In this document: in pieces, positions 1-7,347 of the stretch
Position numbering within the stretch: the stretch's first letter is position 1
How the letters are laid out: every line of letters starts with the position of its first letter
Source of the DNA: Phytohabitans flavus
GTDB taxonomy: Bacteria > Actinomycetota > Actinomycetes > Mycobacteriales > Micromonosporaceae
NCBI RefSeq assembly: GCF_011764545.1
Contig: NZ_AP022870.1
Coordinates: forward strand, 3,518,001-3,582,000
Length of the DNA: 64,000 nt
Direction of reading: 5' to 3'
Translations under genes and position numbers: made by a program
Notes under the pieces: generated by a model
Database searches by the model: none
What the model saw: only the letters and a program-made list of their open reading frames with translations
Told to the model about the DNA's origin: nothing

Positions 1-350
1 CCGTAGAGGGCGTTGAAGGAACGGCAGCCGGTGGCGGCACCGATCGCGGCCACAAGTGCCACGTTTTCCCGAAACTCCGCGGCGCGGGCCGGCAGGGACA
101 CCAGGCCCCGGTCGCCGCCGGGCATGTCTCCGGCGAAGAAGTTGAGGCCGACGAGCTGGACGCCGGCGTCCCGGATGGCGGAGATGAACGCGTCGACCTC
201 GACCTCGGATGGCACCGCCTCGGCGAACGGCCACCAGAACTCGACGGCGTCGAACCCGGCCGCCTTCGCCGCGGCGGGACGCTGCAGCAGCGGCAGCTCG
301 GTGAAGAGGATCGAGCAGTTCACGTCGAAGCGGAGGCGGTGTGTGGGCAC
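1..350 (-). CDS. hyi: hydroxypyruvate isomerase-like TIM-barrel protein, C-terminus cut by window edge
   Basis: The minus-strand frame starts with GTG at 350, preceded by a GGGAGGG ribosome site, and runs off the window after about 116 codons. Readable blocks include RFDVNCSILFTELPLLQR, GFDAVEFWWPF and LVGLNFFAGDMPGGDRGL. These match the N-terminus of hydroxypyruvate isomerase (Hyi/Gip) in the xylose-isomerase-like TIM-barrel superfamily, which interconverts hydroxypyruvate and tartronate semialdehyde in glyoxylate use. It lies 20 bp downstream of the formate dehydrogenase delta gene on the same strand, so it is probably co-transcribed. This suggests a C1/C2 (glyoxylate or oxalate-formate) catabolic operon continuing outside the window. 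The family is clear; the exact substrate is inferred. Confidence 0.8.
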   Translation of the reverse strand, partial: MPTHRLRFDVNCSILFTELPLLQRPAAAKAAGFDAVEFWWPFAEAVPSEVEVDAFISAIRDAGVQLVGLNFFAGDMPGGDRGLVSLPARAAEFRENVALVAAIGAATGCRSFNALY

Positions 351-370
351 TAGCCCTCCCTACCGGGTCG

Positions 371-577
371 TCACCTGTCCAGCAGCCGGGCGGCGGCCAG
401 TGCCAGCGGATCGAGCTCCCCCGGCTCGGTCTCGACCCGCCGGAGCAGCTCGGACCGCATTCGAGGGTCCCAGAACGTACGGATGTGTGCGGCGATCGCC
501 TCCGCCGCGTCGTCGAACGCCCAGTGGTGGAACTGGACCGCGATCTCGTTGACCAGCCGGACCTGGGGCGACTGCAT
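371..577 (-). CDS. fdsD: formate dehydrogenase delta subunit (FdsD-like)
   Basis: This 68-residue protein begins MQSPQVRLVNEIAVQFHHW and contains an IAAHIRTFWDPRMR segment. That is the characteristic pattern of the small FdsD subunit of soluble NAD-dependent formate dehydrogenases, which is usually around 70 residues. The subunit is needed for assembly or activity of the complex, but its exact role is poorly defined. The ATG lies only 2 bp after the stop of the catalytic subunit gene, so translation is probably coupled. No fdsC-type sulfurtransferase/chaperone gene lies between fdsA and fdsD as in some proteobacterial operons; it may lie elsewhere. Confidence 0.85.
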   Translation of the reverse strand: MQSPQVRLVNEIAVQFHHWAFDDAAEAIAAHIRTFWDPRMRSELLRRVETEPGELDPLALAAARLLDR

Positions 578-579
578 CC

Positions 580-3393
580 TCAGTCCACCGTCGCCGGTAC
601 CCGCAGCTCCTCGGCGGCCCTCTCGACCGGGGCGACCGAGTGCTTCAGGCCGACCTGGACCGCGGTCACCTTGTACTCCGGGCAGTTGGTCGCCCAGTCG
701 GAGTTTTCGGTGGTGACCACGTTCGCCCCGGTGACCGGGTGGTGGAAGGTCGTGTAGACCACCCCGACCGGCATCCGGTCGGACAGCACCGCTCGCAGCG
801 AGGTCGCACCGACCCGGCTGGACAGGGTGACCTCGTCGCCGTCGCCGATGCCGCGGACCTCCGCGTCGTGCGGGTGGATCTCGAGCACGTCCTCCGGATG
901 CCAGGCCACGTTTTGGGTGCGCCGGGTCTGCGCCCCGACGTTGTACTGGCTGAGGATCCGCCCGGTCGTCAGGATCAGCGGGAACTTGCGGGTACTGCGC
1001 TCCCGCGTCGGGACGAACGGCGTCTGCACGAACCGGCCCTTACCCCGCACGAAGCCGTCCATGTGCATGATCGGCGTACCCTCGGGCGCCTTCTCGTCGC
1101 AGGGCCACTGCACGCTGCCGAGCTTGTCGAGCTTTTCGAAGGAGACACCGGAGAACGTCGGGGTGAGCGCGGCGATCTCGGCCATGATCTCGCGCGGGTG
1201 GTCGTACCGCATGGGGTAGCCCATCGCCTGCGCGATCTCCGCCACGATCTCCCACTCGTGCTTGCCGGTCTTGGGCGCCATCACCGGCCGGACCCGGTTG
1301 ATCCGGCGCTCCGCGTTGGTGAACGTGCCGTCCTTTTCCAGGAACGAGGTGCCCGGCAGGAAGACGTGGGCGAACTTGGCCGTCTCGTTGAGGAACAGGT
1401 CCTGCACCACGACGAGCTCCATCGCCCGCAGCGCCGCGGTGACGTGCTTGGTGTTGGGGTCGGACTGGGCGATGTCCTCGCCTTGCACGAAGATCGCCCG
1501 GAAGCTGCCCTCGATGGCGGCGTCGAACATGTTCGGGATCCGCAGCCCCGGCTCGGGCAGCAGGCTGCTCCCCCACATGTCCTCGAAGACCGCGCGTACG
1601 GCGTCGTCGGAAACGTGCCGGTAGCCGGGCAGCTCGTGCGGGAACGAGCCCATGTCGCAGGAGCCCTGCACGTTGTTCTGGCCGCGCAGCGGGTTGACGC
1701 CGACGCCCTCCCGGCCGATGTTGCCGGTGGCCATGGCGAGGTTCGCCATCCCCATCACCATCGTCGAGCCCTGGCTGTGCTCGGTGACGCCGAGGCCGTA
1801 GTAGATCGCGCCGTTGCCCCCGGTCGCGTACAGCCGGGCCGCCGCGCGCAGCTCCTCGGCCGGCACCCCGGTGAGCTCCTCGACCGCCTCCGGGCTGTTT
1901 TCGGGGCGGGCGATGAACTCCGCCCATCCGTCGAAGTCCTCGCAGCGTTGCGCCACGAACTCCTGGTCGACAAGGCCTTCGGTGAGCACGACGTGGGCCA
2001 TCGCGTTGACCACGGCGACGTTGGTGCCGGGCGCGAGCTGAAGGTGGTGTGCCGCCTGGATGTGCGGCGAACGGACCAGGTCGATCCGGCGCGGGTCGAC
2101 CACGATCAGACGCGCGCCCTCGCGGAGCCGGCGCTTCATCCGGGAGGCGAAGACCGGGTGTCCGTCGGTGGGGTTCGCGCCGATCACCATGATGACGTCG
2201 GCCTTGGCGACCGAGCGGAAGTCCTGCGTGCCGGCCGAGGTGCCGAAGGTCTGCTTCAGGCCGTAGCCGGTCGGCGAGTGGCAGACCCGGGCGCAGGTGT
2301 CCACGTTGTTGTTGCCGAACGCGGCGCGGATCATCTTCTGCACCACGTACACCTCTTCGTTCGTCGTACGCGAGGAGGTGATGCCGCCGATCGCACCCGT
2401 GCCGTGCCGGGCCTGGATGCCGCGCAGCCGGGTGGCGGTGTACGAGATCGCGGTGTCCCAGTCGACCACCCGCCACTCGTCGCTGATCGACTCCCGGACC
2501 ATCGGGGTGAGCACCCGGTCGGGGTGGGTGGCGTAGCCGAACGCGAACCGGCCCTTGACGCAGGAGTGTCCCTCGTTGGCCCCGCCGTCCTTGTGGGGCA
2601 CCATCCGGACCAGCTCGGTGCCGCGCAGCTCGGCCTTGAAGGAACAGCCGACCCCGCAGTACGCGCAGGTGGTGATCACGCTGCGGCTGGGCATGCCGAG
2701 CTGGATCACCGACTTCTCCTGCAACGTCGCGGTCGGGCAGGCCTGCACGCAGGCGCCGCAGGAGACACACTCGGAGTCCATGAAGGACTTGCCGCCGGCG
2801 GAGACCTTGGATTCGAACCCACGTCCCTCGATGGTCAGCGCGAACGTGCCCTGGACTTCGCCGCAGGCCCGTACGCAGCGGGAGCAGGCGATGCACTTGG
2901 ACGCCTCGAAGTCGAAGTAGGGGTTGCTGGAGTCGGTCTTCTCGGCAAGGTGGTTGGCGCCGTCGTAGCCGTACCGCACCTGCCGCAGGCCGACCTCGCC
3001 GGACATGTCCTGAAGCTCGCAGTCGCCGTTGGCGGAGCAGGTGAGGCAGTCCAGCGGATGGTCGGAGATGTACAGCTCCATCACGCCCTGGCGGAGCTTC
3101 TCCAGCTTGGGCGTCTGGGTCCGCACCTTCATGCCCTCGGCGACCGGTGTGGTGCACGAGGCCGGGGTGCCCCGCCGGCCGTCGATCTCGACAAGGCAGA
3201 GCCGGCAGGAGCCGAACGCCTCCAAGCTGTCGGTGGCGCACAGCTTGGGGACGTCGATCCCGCTCAGCGCGGCGGCACGCATCACCGACGTGCCCTCGGG
3301 AACGGTCACCGGCATGCCGTCGACCTCGACCGAGACGGTCGCCGGGCCGGGCTTCGCCGGGGTGCCTAGGTCGTGTTCCTTCAGCAGGCTCAT
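580..3393 (-). CDS. fdsA: NAD-dependent formate dehydrogenase, molybdopterin catalytic alpha subunit
   Basis: The 937-residue protein oxidises formate to CO2 at a Mo/W-bis-pterin centre. Domains in order: an N-terminal [2Fe-2S] ferredoxin domain (about 15-95, with the Cys cluster GSCRLCLVEIDG), a NuoG-type segment HPLDCLTCSANGDCELQ, two [4Fe-4S] motifs (CIACSRCVRACG and CVSCGACVQACP), a proximal cluster CAYCGVGC, then the molybdopterin oxidoreductase domain and C-terminal molydopterin dinucleotide-binding domain. The catalytic position in CARVCHSPTG is cysteine, not selenocysteine. I chose the ATG at 3393 because it follows a good CTAGGAGG site; an upstream in-frame extension to 3486 lies inside the preceding gene. 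The iron-sulfur chain passes electrons to the FdsB/FdsG diaphorase encoded just upstream. Confidence 0.95.
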   Translation of the reverse strand: MSLLKEHDLGTPAKPGPATVSVEVDGMPVTVPEGTSVMRAAALSGIDVPKLCATDSLEAFGSCRLCLVEIDGRRGTPASCTTPVAEGMKVRTQTPKLEKLRQGVMELYISDHPLDCLTCSANGDCELQDMSGEVGLRQVRYGYDGANHLAEKTDSSNPYFDFEASKCIACSRCVRACGEVQGTFALTIEGRGFESKVSAGGKSFMDSECVSCGACVQACPTATLQEKSVIQLGMPSRSVITTCAYCGVGCSFKAELRGTELVRMVPHKDGGANEGHSCVKGRFAFGYATHPDRVLTPMVRESISDEWRVVDWDTAISYTATRLRGIQARHGTGAIGGITSSRTTNEEVYVVQKMIRAAFGNNNVDTCARVCHSPTGYGLKQTFGTSAGTQDFRSVAKADVIMVIGANPTDGHPVFASRMKRRLREGARLIVVDPRRIDLVRSPHIQAAHHLQLAPGTNVAVVNAMAHVVLTEGLVDQEFVAQRCEDFDGWAEFIARPENSPEAVEELTGVPAEELRAAARLYATGGNGAIYYGLGVTEHSQGSTMVMGMANLAMATGNIGREGVGVNPLRGQNNVQGSCDMGSFPHELPGYRHVSDDAVRAVFEDMWGSSLLPEPGLRIPNMFDAAIEGSFRAIFVQGEDIAQSDPNTKHVTAALRAMELVVVQDLFLNETAKFAHVFLPGTSFLEKDGTFTNAERRINRVRPVMAPKTGKHEWEIVAEIAQAMGYPMRYDHPREIMAEIAALTPTFSGVSFEKLDKLGSVQWPCDEKAPEGTPIMHMDGFVRGKGRFVQTPFVPTRERSTRKFPLILTTGRILSQYNVGAQTRRTQNVAWHPEDVLEIHPHDAEVRGIGDGDEVTLSSRVGATSLRAVLSDRMPVGVVYTTFHHPVTGANVVTTENSDWATNCPEYKVTAVQVGLKHSVAPVERAAEELRVPATVD

Positions 3394-3404
3394 TGTCTCG
3401 CCTC

Positions 3405-4937
3405 CTAGTGGCGGGCGGTGAAGTCGTCGGGGAAGTGCAGCAGGGCGCTGCGTACCGGCATCGGCGTCAGCCCGCCCATCGCGCACAGCGACCCGTCGGT
3501 CATCAGCTCACACAGGTCGCCCAGCAGGGCCAGGTTTCCGTCGGGGTCCTCGCCCGCGACGATGCGGTCGATCACCTCCACGCCACGTACCGCGCCGACC
3601 CGGCAGGGCGTGCACTTGCCGCAGGACTCCTCGGCGCAGAACTCCATCGCGAACCGCGCCATCGCCGCCATGTCGACCGTGTCGTCGAAAACCACGATGC
3701 CGCCGTGGCCGAGCATCGCGCCGGCCGAGGCGAACGCCTCGTACTCAAGGGGTAGGTCCAAACCGGACTCCGGCACGTAGGCGCCGAGTGGACCGCCGAC
3801 CTGCACCGCGCGGATCGGCCGCCCGGTGCGGGTGGCGCCGCCGTACCGCTCGACGAGGTCGCGCAGCGACAGGCCGAACGCGGTCTCGAAGACGCCACCG
3901 CGGGCGATGTTGCCGGCCAGCTGGAACACCTGGGTGCCGCGCGAGCGCTCGACACCCAGCGCCTGGTAGGCCGGGGCGCCGTCGGCGAGGATCGCCGGGA
4001 CCGAGGCCAGCGTGAGCACGTTGTTGACCACGGTCGGCTTGCCGAACAGGCCGGTGATCGCCGGAATCGGGGGCTTGGCCCGGACCATGCCGCGCTTGCC
4101 CTCCAGGCTTTCCAGCATCGCGGTCTCTTCGCCGCAGATGTACGCACCGGCGCCGACCCGCACGTGCAGGTCGAACCGGACGCCGGAGCCGAGCACGTCC
4201 CCGCCGAGCCAGCCCTGGGCGCGCGCGATCTCGATGGCCTTGCGCATCGTGCGGACCGCGTCCGGGTACTCCGAGCGGATGTAGATGTAGCCCTCCTGGG
4301 CTCCCACCGCATACCCGGCGATAGTCATCCCCTCGACCAGGGTGAACGGGTCGCCCTCCATCAGCATGCGGTCGGCGAACGTCCCGCTGTCACCCTCGTC
4401 GGCGTTGCAGCACACGAACTTGTCCGGGCCGGGCGTGTCGGCGACGGTCTTCCACTTGATCCCGGCCGGGAAGCCCGCGCCGCCCCGGCCGCGCAGCCCG
4501 GACTCGGTGACCTCGGCCACCACGTCCCCGCCGGAGCGCGCCAGCGCCCGGCGCAGGCCGGCCATGCCGCCGTGGGCGAGATAGTCCTCGGGCGACAGCG
4601 GGTCGGTGATGCCGACGCGGGCGAAGCAGATCCGGGTCTGGTCGGCCAGCCACGGCAGCTGATCCACCACGCCCTGGCACAGCTCGTGGTCGGCGCCGTC
4701 GAGCAGCCCGGCCGCCACCAGGTCGCCGACCCGCTCCGGCTCGACCGGTCCGTATCCGATCCGGCCCCGGTCGGTGACCACCTCCACCAGCGGCTCGAGC
4801 CAGAGCATGCCGCGCGAACCGTTGCGGACCACGCGGATCGGCCGGCCGGCCGCCTCCAGCTCTGCGGCGACAAGGTCCGCGCCGACCGAGAGCGCGGCGG
4901 AGTCGCACGGCACGTAGACCGTTACCGGGGCGGTCAT
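3405..4937 (-). CDS. fdsB: formate dehydrogenase beta subunit, NuoF-like FMN/NADH diaphorase
   Basis: This 510-residue protein resembles the 51-kDa NuoF/HoxF/FdsB subunit that carries FMN, binds NAD+ and holds one [4Fe-4S] cluster. Visible motifs are the glycine-rich GRGGAGFPAGIKW near residue 170, the NADH/FMN segment CNADEGDSGTFADR, GAGAYICGEETAM, and the C-terminal ESCGKCTPCRVG cluster motif. The first 110 residues form an N-terminal extension, as in FdsB proteins. Its ATG overlaps the TGA of fdsG (ATGA), and it ends 11 bp before fdsA, so the operon is tightly coupled. It reduces NAD+ with electrons delivered from FdsA. Confidence 0.95.
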   Translation of the reverse strand: MTAPVTVYVPCDSAALSVGADLVAAELEAAGRPIRVVRNGSRGMLWLEPLVEVVTDRGRIGYGPVEPERVGDLVAAGLLDGADHELCQGVVDQLPWLADQTRICFARVGITDPLSPEDYLAHGGMAGLRRALARSGGDVVAEVTESGLRGRGGAGFPAGIKWKTVADTPGPDKFVCCNADEGDSGTFADRMLMEGDPFTLVEGMTIAGYAVGAQEGYIYIRSEYPDAVRTMRKAIEIARAQGWLGGDVLGSGVRFDLHVRVGAGAYICGEETAMLESLEGKRGMVRAKPPIPAITGLFGKPTVVNNVLTLASVPAILADGAPAYQALGVERSRGTQVFQLAGNIARGGVFETAFGLSLRDLVERYGGATRTGRPIRAVQVGGPLGAYVPESGLDLPLEYEAFASAGAMLGHGGIVVFDDTVDMAAMARFAMEFCAEESCGKCTPCRVGAVRGVEVIDRIVAGEDPDGNLALLGDLCELMTDGSLCAMGGLTPMPVRSALLHFPDDFTARH

Positions 4938-5413
4938 GCCATCCTCGCTTCCGCGGCCAGGAGTGCGTCCAGCCGGCTGGGGCTGAGCCGTCCCACCACC
5001 CGCTCGTCGATCTGCGCGGCCGGACCGAGTGCGCAGTTGCCGAGGCAGAAGACCTGCTCCAGCGTGACCGAACCGTCCGGCGTGGTCTGCCCGAGCTTGA
5101 TCCCCAGCGCCTGCTCGGCGTGCGCGACAAGCTGCTCCGCGCCCACGGACTGGCATGCCTCGGCCCGGCAGAGCTTCACCACGACGCGGCCGGCGGGCTC
5201 GGACCGGAAGTCGGTGTAGAAGGTGATGACGCCGTGCACGTCGGCCCGCGAGAGGTTCAACTCGGCCGCGAGCACGGGCACGACCTCCTGGTCGACGTAG
5301 CCGAACTCGGCCTGGATCCGGTGCAGGATCGGCAACAAGGCCCCTCGGTCACCACGGTGGGCCGCGACCAGCGCGCGCACCCGATCCGTCATCGAGGTAT
5401 TGGGACCGCCCAC
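4934..5413 (-). CDS. fdsG: formate dehydrogenase gamma subunit, NuoE-like [2Fe-2S] protein
   Basis: This is the thioredoxin-like [2Fe-2S] subunit of the diaphorase half of formate dehydrogenase. The four cluster cysteines are in KLCRAEACQSVG and VFCLGNCALGPA, preceded by the family segment HGVITFYTDFR. Two starts compete. ATG at 5392 has no clear ribosome site. GTG at 5413 has GGGAGG eight bases upstream and adds seven residues, so I chose it (159 residues). It is the first gene of the fds operon. The upstream region holds a promoter-like element and a small palindrome, and its stop overlaps the fdsB start. Confidence 0.9.
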   Translation of the reverse strand: MGGPNTSMTDRVRALVAAHRGDRGALLPILHRIQAEFGYVDQEVVPVLAAELNLSRADVHGVITFYTDFRSEPAGRVVVKLCRAEACQSVGAEQLVAHAEQALGIKLGQTTPDGSVTLEQVFCLGNCALGPAAQIDERVVGRLSPSRLDALLAAEARMA

Positions 5414-5450
5414 GACAACCACCTCCCATCGCGCCGCCCCAGCGATCCTC

Positions 5451-5480
5451 ACCATACGACATCCTGAATACGGTATGCAA
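5451..5480 (-). promoter_or_regulatory. candidate promoter and operator of the fds operon
   Basis: On the minus strand TTGCAT (5475-5480) and TATGGT (5451-5456) are separated by 18 bp, an acceptable sigma-70-like spacing. The spacer contains the 9-bp palindrome ATACGGTAT (5468-5476), which resembles half-site geometry used by GntR-type regulators. It sits 38 bp upstream of the GTG chosen for fdsG. This is a manual motif call without statistics. Confidence 0.35.
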
Positions 5481-5498
5481 TGTGTGGGCCGACAACGA

Positions 5499-5535
5499 AG
5501 CCGCCCGCCGCCTCGGGGAAAGGCGGCGGGCGGCT
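5499..5535 (-). terminator. hairpin terminator downstream of the secreted-protein pair
   Basis: A perfect 15-bp GC-rich stem (5499-5513 pairs with 5521-5535) with a 7-base loop lies 12 bp beyond the stop of the 5548-6372 gene. There is no U-tract, as is common for actinomycete terminators. Confidence 0.75.
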
Positions 5536-5547
5536 GGACCGAGATAG

Positions 5548-6372
5548 CTACGGGCGAAGCTGTGCCAGGGAGGCGACCGCGACCCCGTGCGCGTACTGCT
5601 TCGAGGCCGCGTCGATGAGCGGGCTGAAGTCGTACTGGATGAGCATCCCGTGCTGGAAGAGGCCTAGTCCGCCGGCGGATGCCTGGCCGACGTACGTCCG
5701 GGTGACGGTGTCGTACGGGCCGAAGCAGAAGAACCCACCGTCGAGCCAGATCGGGTCGTGGTAGTTCATCCAGAATTCCTCGTTGACGCCGTACGGGGTC
5801 CCCATGCAGTACGGCTGCCACTGGGTCTGCACCCGGGTGAACGCGTTGACGAGCAACGACTTCAGCTCGGTGACGCTGAAACGCGCCTGGGCCCTGGCGA
5901 TCAGCGCGATCGGCCCGATGGCGCCGAGCAGGATGCCGATCTGGTTCTTCGCCGTGGCGTTGGTGACCGCGTTCCACAGGGCGTCGATGAGCGTCACGCA
6001 CCTCGTCACGTCCTGCGCCCACAGCTGCTTGAGGTCGAGCGGAAACTCTTCGATGTCGGCGAGCTCGAGCACGTGGTGCCGTACGCAGCCGGTCGCCTCG
6101 GCCACCGCCAGTGCGTCCGCGTGCGCGTTGATCGCGTCCCGGGAGGCGTTGACCGCGCCGATGATCTGGCTGGTCGCCTGTTCAAGGGTCAAGCCGCCGT
6201 TCTGCGAGCTGTTGAAGTACGCGTACGCCGATGCGGCGAACTGGATGATCGCGGCCACCGTGGCCGGGTCGACGGCCGCCTGGGCCGGTCGGGCTTTGGC
6301 CGGCACGACGAGCCCGGTGGCCAGCACCGCGGCGGCCACCCCCGCCACGAGCCGCGTGCGTAGTCTTCCCAA
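5548..6372 (-). CDS. secreted protein of unknown function, paralogue of the next gene
   Basis: I do not recognise a named family. The 274-residue product begins with a classic Sec signal peptide: RLRTR, then a hydrophobic stretch with AAAVLATGLVV, then a likely cleavage at AQA-A near residue 33. The mature part is mostly alpha-helical in appearance and contains four cysteines, one as GCVRHHVLELADIEEF, and an aromatic-rich C-terminal region (FWMNYHDPIWLDGGFFCFGPYDTVTRTY). The start is TTG at 6372, preceded by AGGGAGG at good spacing. Only 11 bp separate it from the upstream gene, which shares length, signal peptide, a histidine followed by an acidic HIVEF/HVLEL motif and an A-ALIARA-like helix. 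The two were probably produced by tandem duplication and are co-transcribed. Confidence 0.7.
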   Translation of the reverse strand: MGRLRTRLVAGVAAAVLATGLVVPAKARPAQAAVDPATVAAIIQFAASAYAYFNSSQNGGLTLEQATSQIIGAVNASRDAINAHADALAVAEATGCVRHHVLELADIEEFPLDLKQLWAQDVTRCVTLIDALWNAVTNATAKNQIGILLGAIGPIALIARAQARFSVTELKSLLVNAFTRVQTQWQPYCMGTPYGVNEEFWMNYHDPIWLDGGFFCFGPYDTVTRTYVGQASAGGLGLFQHGMLIQYDFSPLIDAASKQYAHGVAVASLAQLRP

Positions 6373-6383
6373 CGTCTGCCTCC

Positions 6384-7148
6384 CTAGTTGTCCATGCTTC
6401 GCAGTACCGCCCGGGCCACCGCCCAGCTCGTGCCCGCGCCGGCCGCCTCCAGCAGCGACTCCTCGGTGTACGGGCCTTCTCGCCAGTGGCCGAAGTACTG
6501 GTAGTCCTGGAAGACGAGCTGCCGGCCGTCGGGCGCGGTGCAGGTGTGCACGACCTGGTAGATCGACGGGTGCGGGTCCAGGTCACCGGGCGAGGGCGTG
6601 CAGGTCGGTTTGATTTGCTCGACGATCGACTGCAGCGCGTCCCGGTAGTGGCTCATCAGCGTGGTCGTGCCGAACCCGGCCTTGGTCCGTGCGGCCAGCG
6701 CGATCGGGTAGAGCGTACTGATGGCGAACCCGAGGTCGTTGCGGGACTTCCGGTCCGTCATGGCGTTGAAGACGCTCGCGGCCACTTCGGCGTCCTGGGT
6801 GACGGCCATCGTCCAGTTGCGGAGCGTGGTCCTCTCGAAGATCTGGATGTCGTTGAACTCCACGATGTGCGCCCGCGCGGCGCCGAGCCAGGGCGCCGAG
6901 GCGAGCGCGTCCATGTGCGCGAGCACCACCGACTCGGCGCCGTCGACCGCGCCGATCGCCTCGGTCACCAGCTGGGCGATCTCCTCCGGCGTGAGCGCGC
7001 CGTCGTCGCTGAACAGCTTCAAAAGCTGGATGACGGTGGTGCCCACCCGCTGCACAGGCACCGTGCCGTCGGTAGCGTGCGCCGGCGTCGCCGTACCCAG
7101 AACAGCCACCACGACCGCCAGCGCGGCGGCGACAAGCTTGCGTCCCAT
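6384..7148 (-). CDS. secreted protein of unknown function, first gene of a paralogous pair
   Basis: This 254-residue protein starts with a Sec signal peptide (MGRKLVAAALAVVVAVLGTA, likely cleaved after AHA near residue 26). The mature part parallels its downstream neighbour: a GALTPEEIAQLVTEAIGAVDG helix corresponds to GGLTLEQATSQIIGAVNAS, ARAHIVEFNDIQIFERTT to the HHVLELADIEEF region, and PIALAARTKAGF to PIALIARAQARF. A C-terminal segment LVFQDYQYFGHWREGPYTE matches the aromatic-rich end of the paralogue. Two cysteines (PTCTPS and HTCTAPDG) could form a disulfide. The function is unknown. A PucR-type regulator is transcribed divergently 199 bp away and may control the pair. Confidence 0.7.
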   Translation of the reverse strand: MGRKLVAAALAVVVAVLGTATPAHATDGTVPVQRVGTTVIQLLKLFSDDGALTPEEIAQLVTEAIGAVDGAESVVLAHMDALASAPWLGAARAHIVEFNDIQIFERTTLRNWTMAVTQDAEVAASVFNAMTDRKSRNDLGFAISTLYPIALAARTKAGFGTTTLMSHYRDALQSIVEQIKPTCTPSPGDLDPHPSIYQVVHTCTAPDGRQLVFQDYQYFGHWREGPYTEESLLEAAGAGTSWAVARAVLRSMDN

Positions 7149-7347
7149 GGCGATTCCCCTTTCCGCAGAATCGGCGGACGCGGATAGCGTGGCAGCGCGC
7201 GAATGCCCTGTCTTCGTCAGCCGTGACAATCCGAATGCGTGATCGCGCAGTGTTCGCTTGTCACTTGTGATGAAGCGAGGAATCGACGCTAGACTCTGAG
7301 TCCTGGGCGAAGTAGGGACGGCTGGACTCTCGAGGCAGGGGCCTTCA

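Noticed and set aside
640-3369. A 909-codon open frame antisense to the formate dehydrogenase alpha gene
   Set aside because: It is a high-GC shadow frame: low-complexity Arg/Gly/Val/His composition, no domain, and fully opposite a gene with complete motifs.
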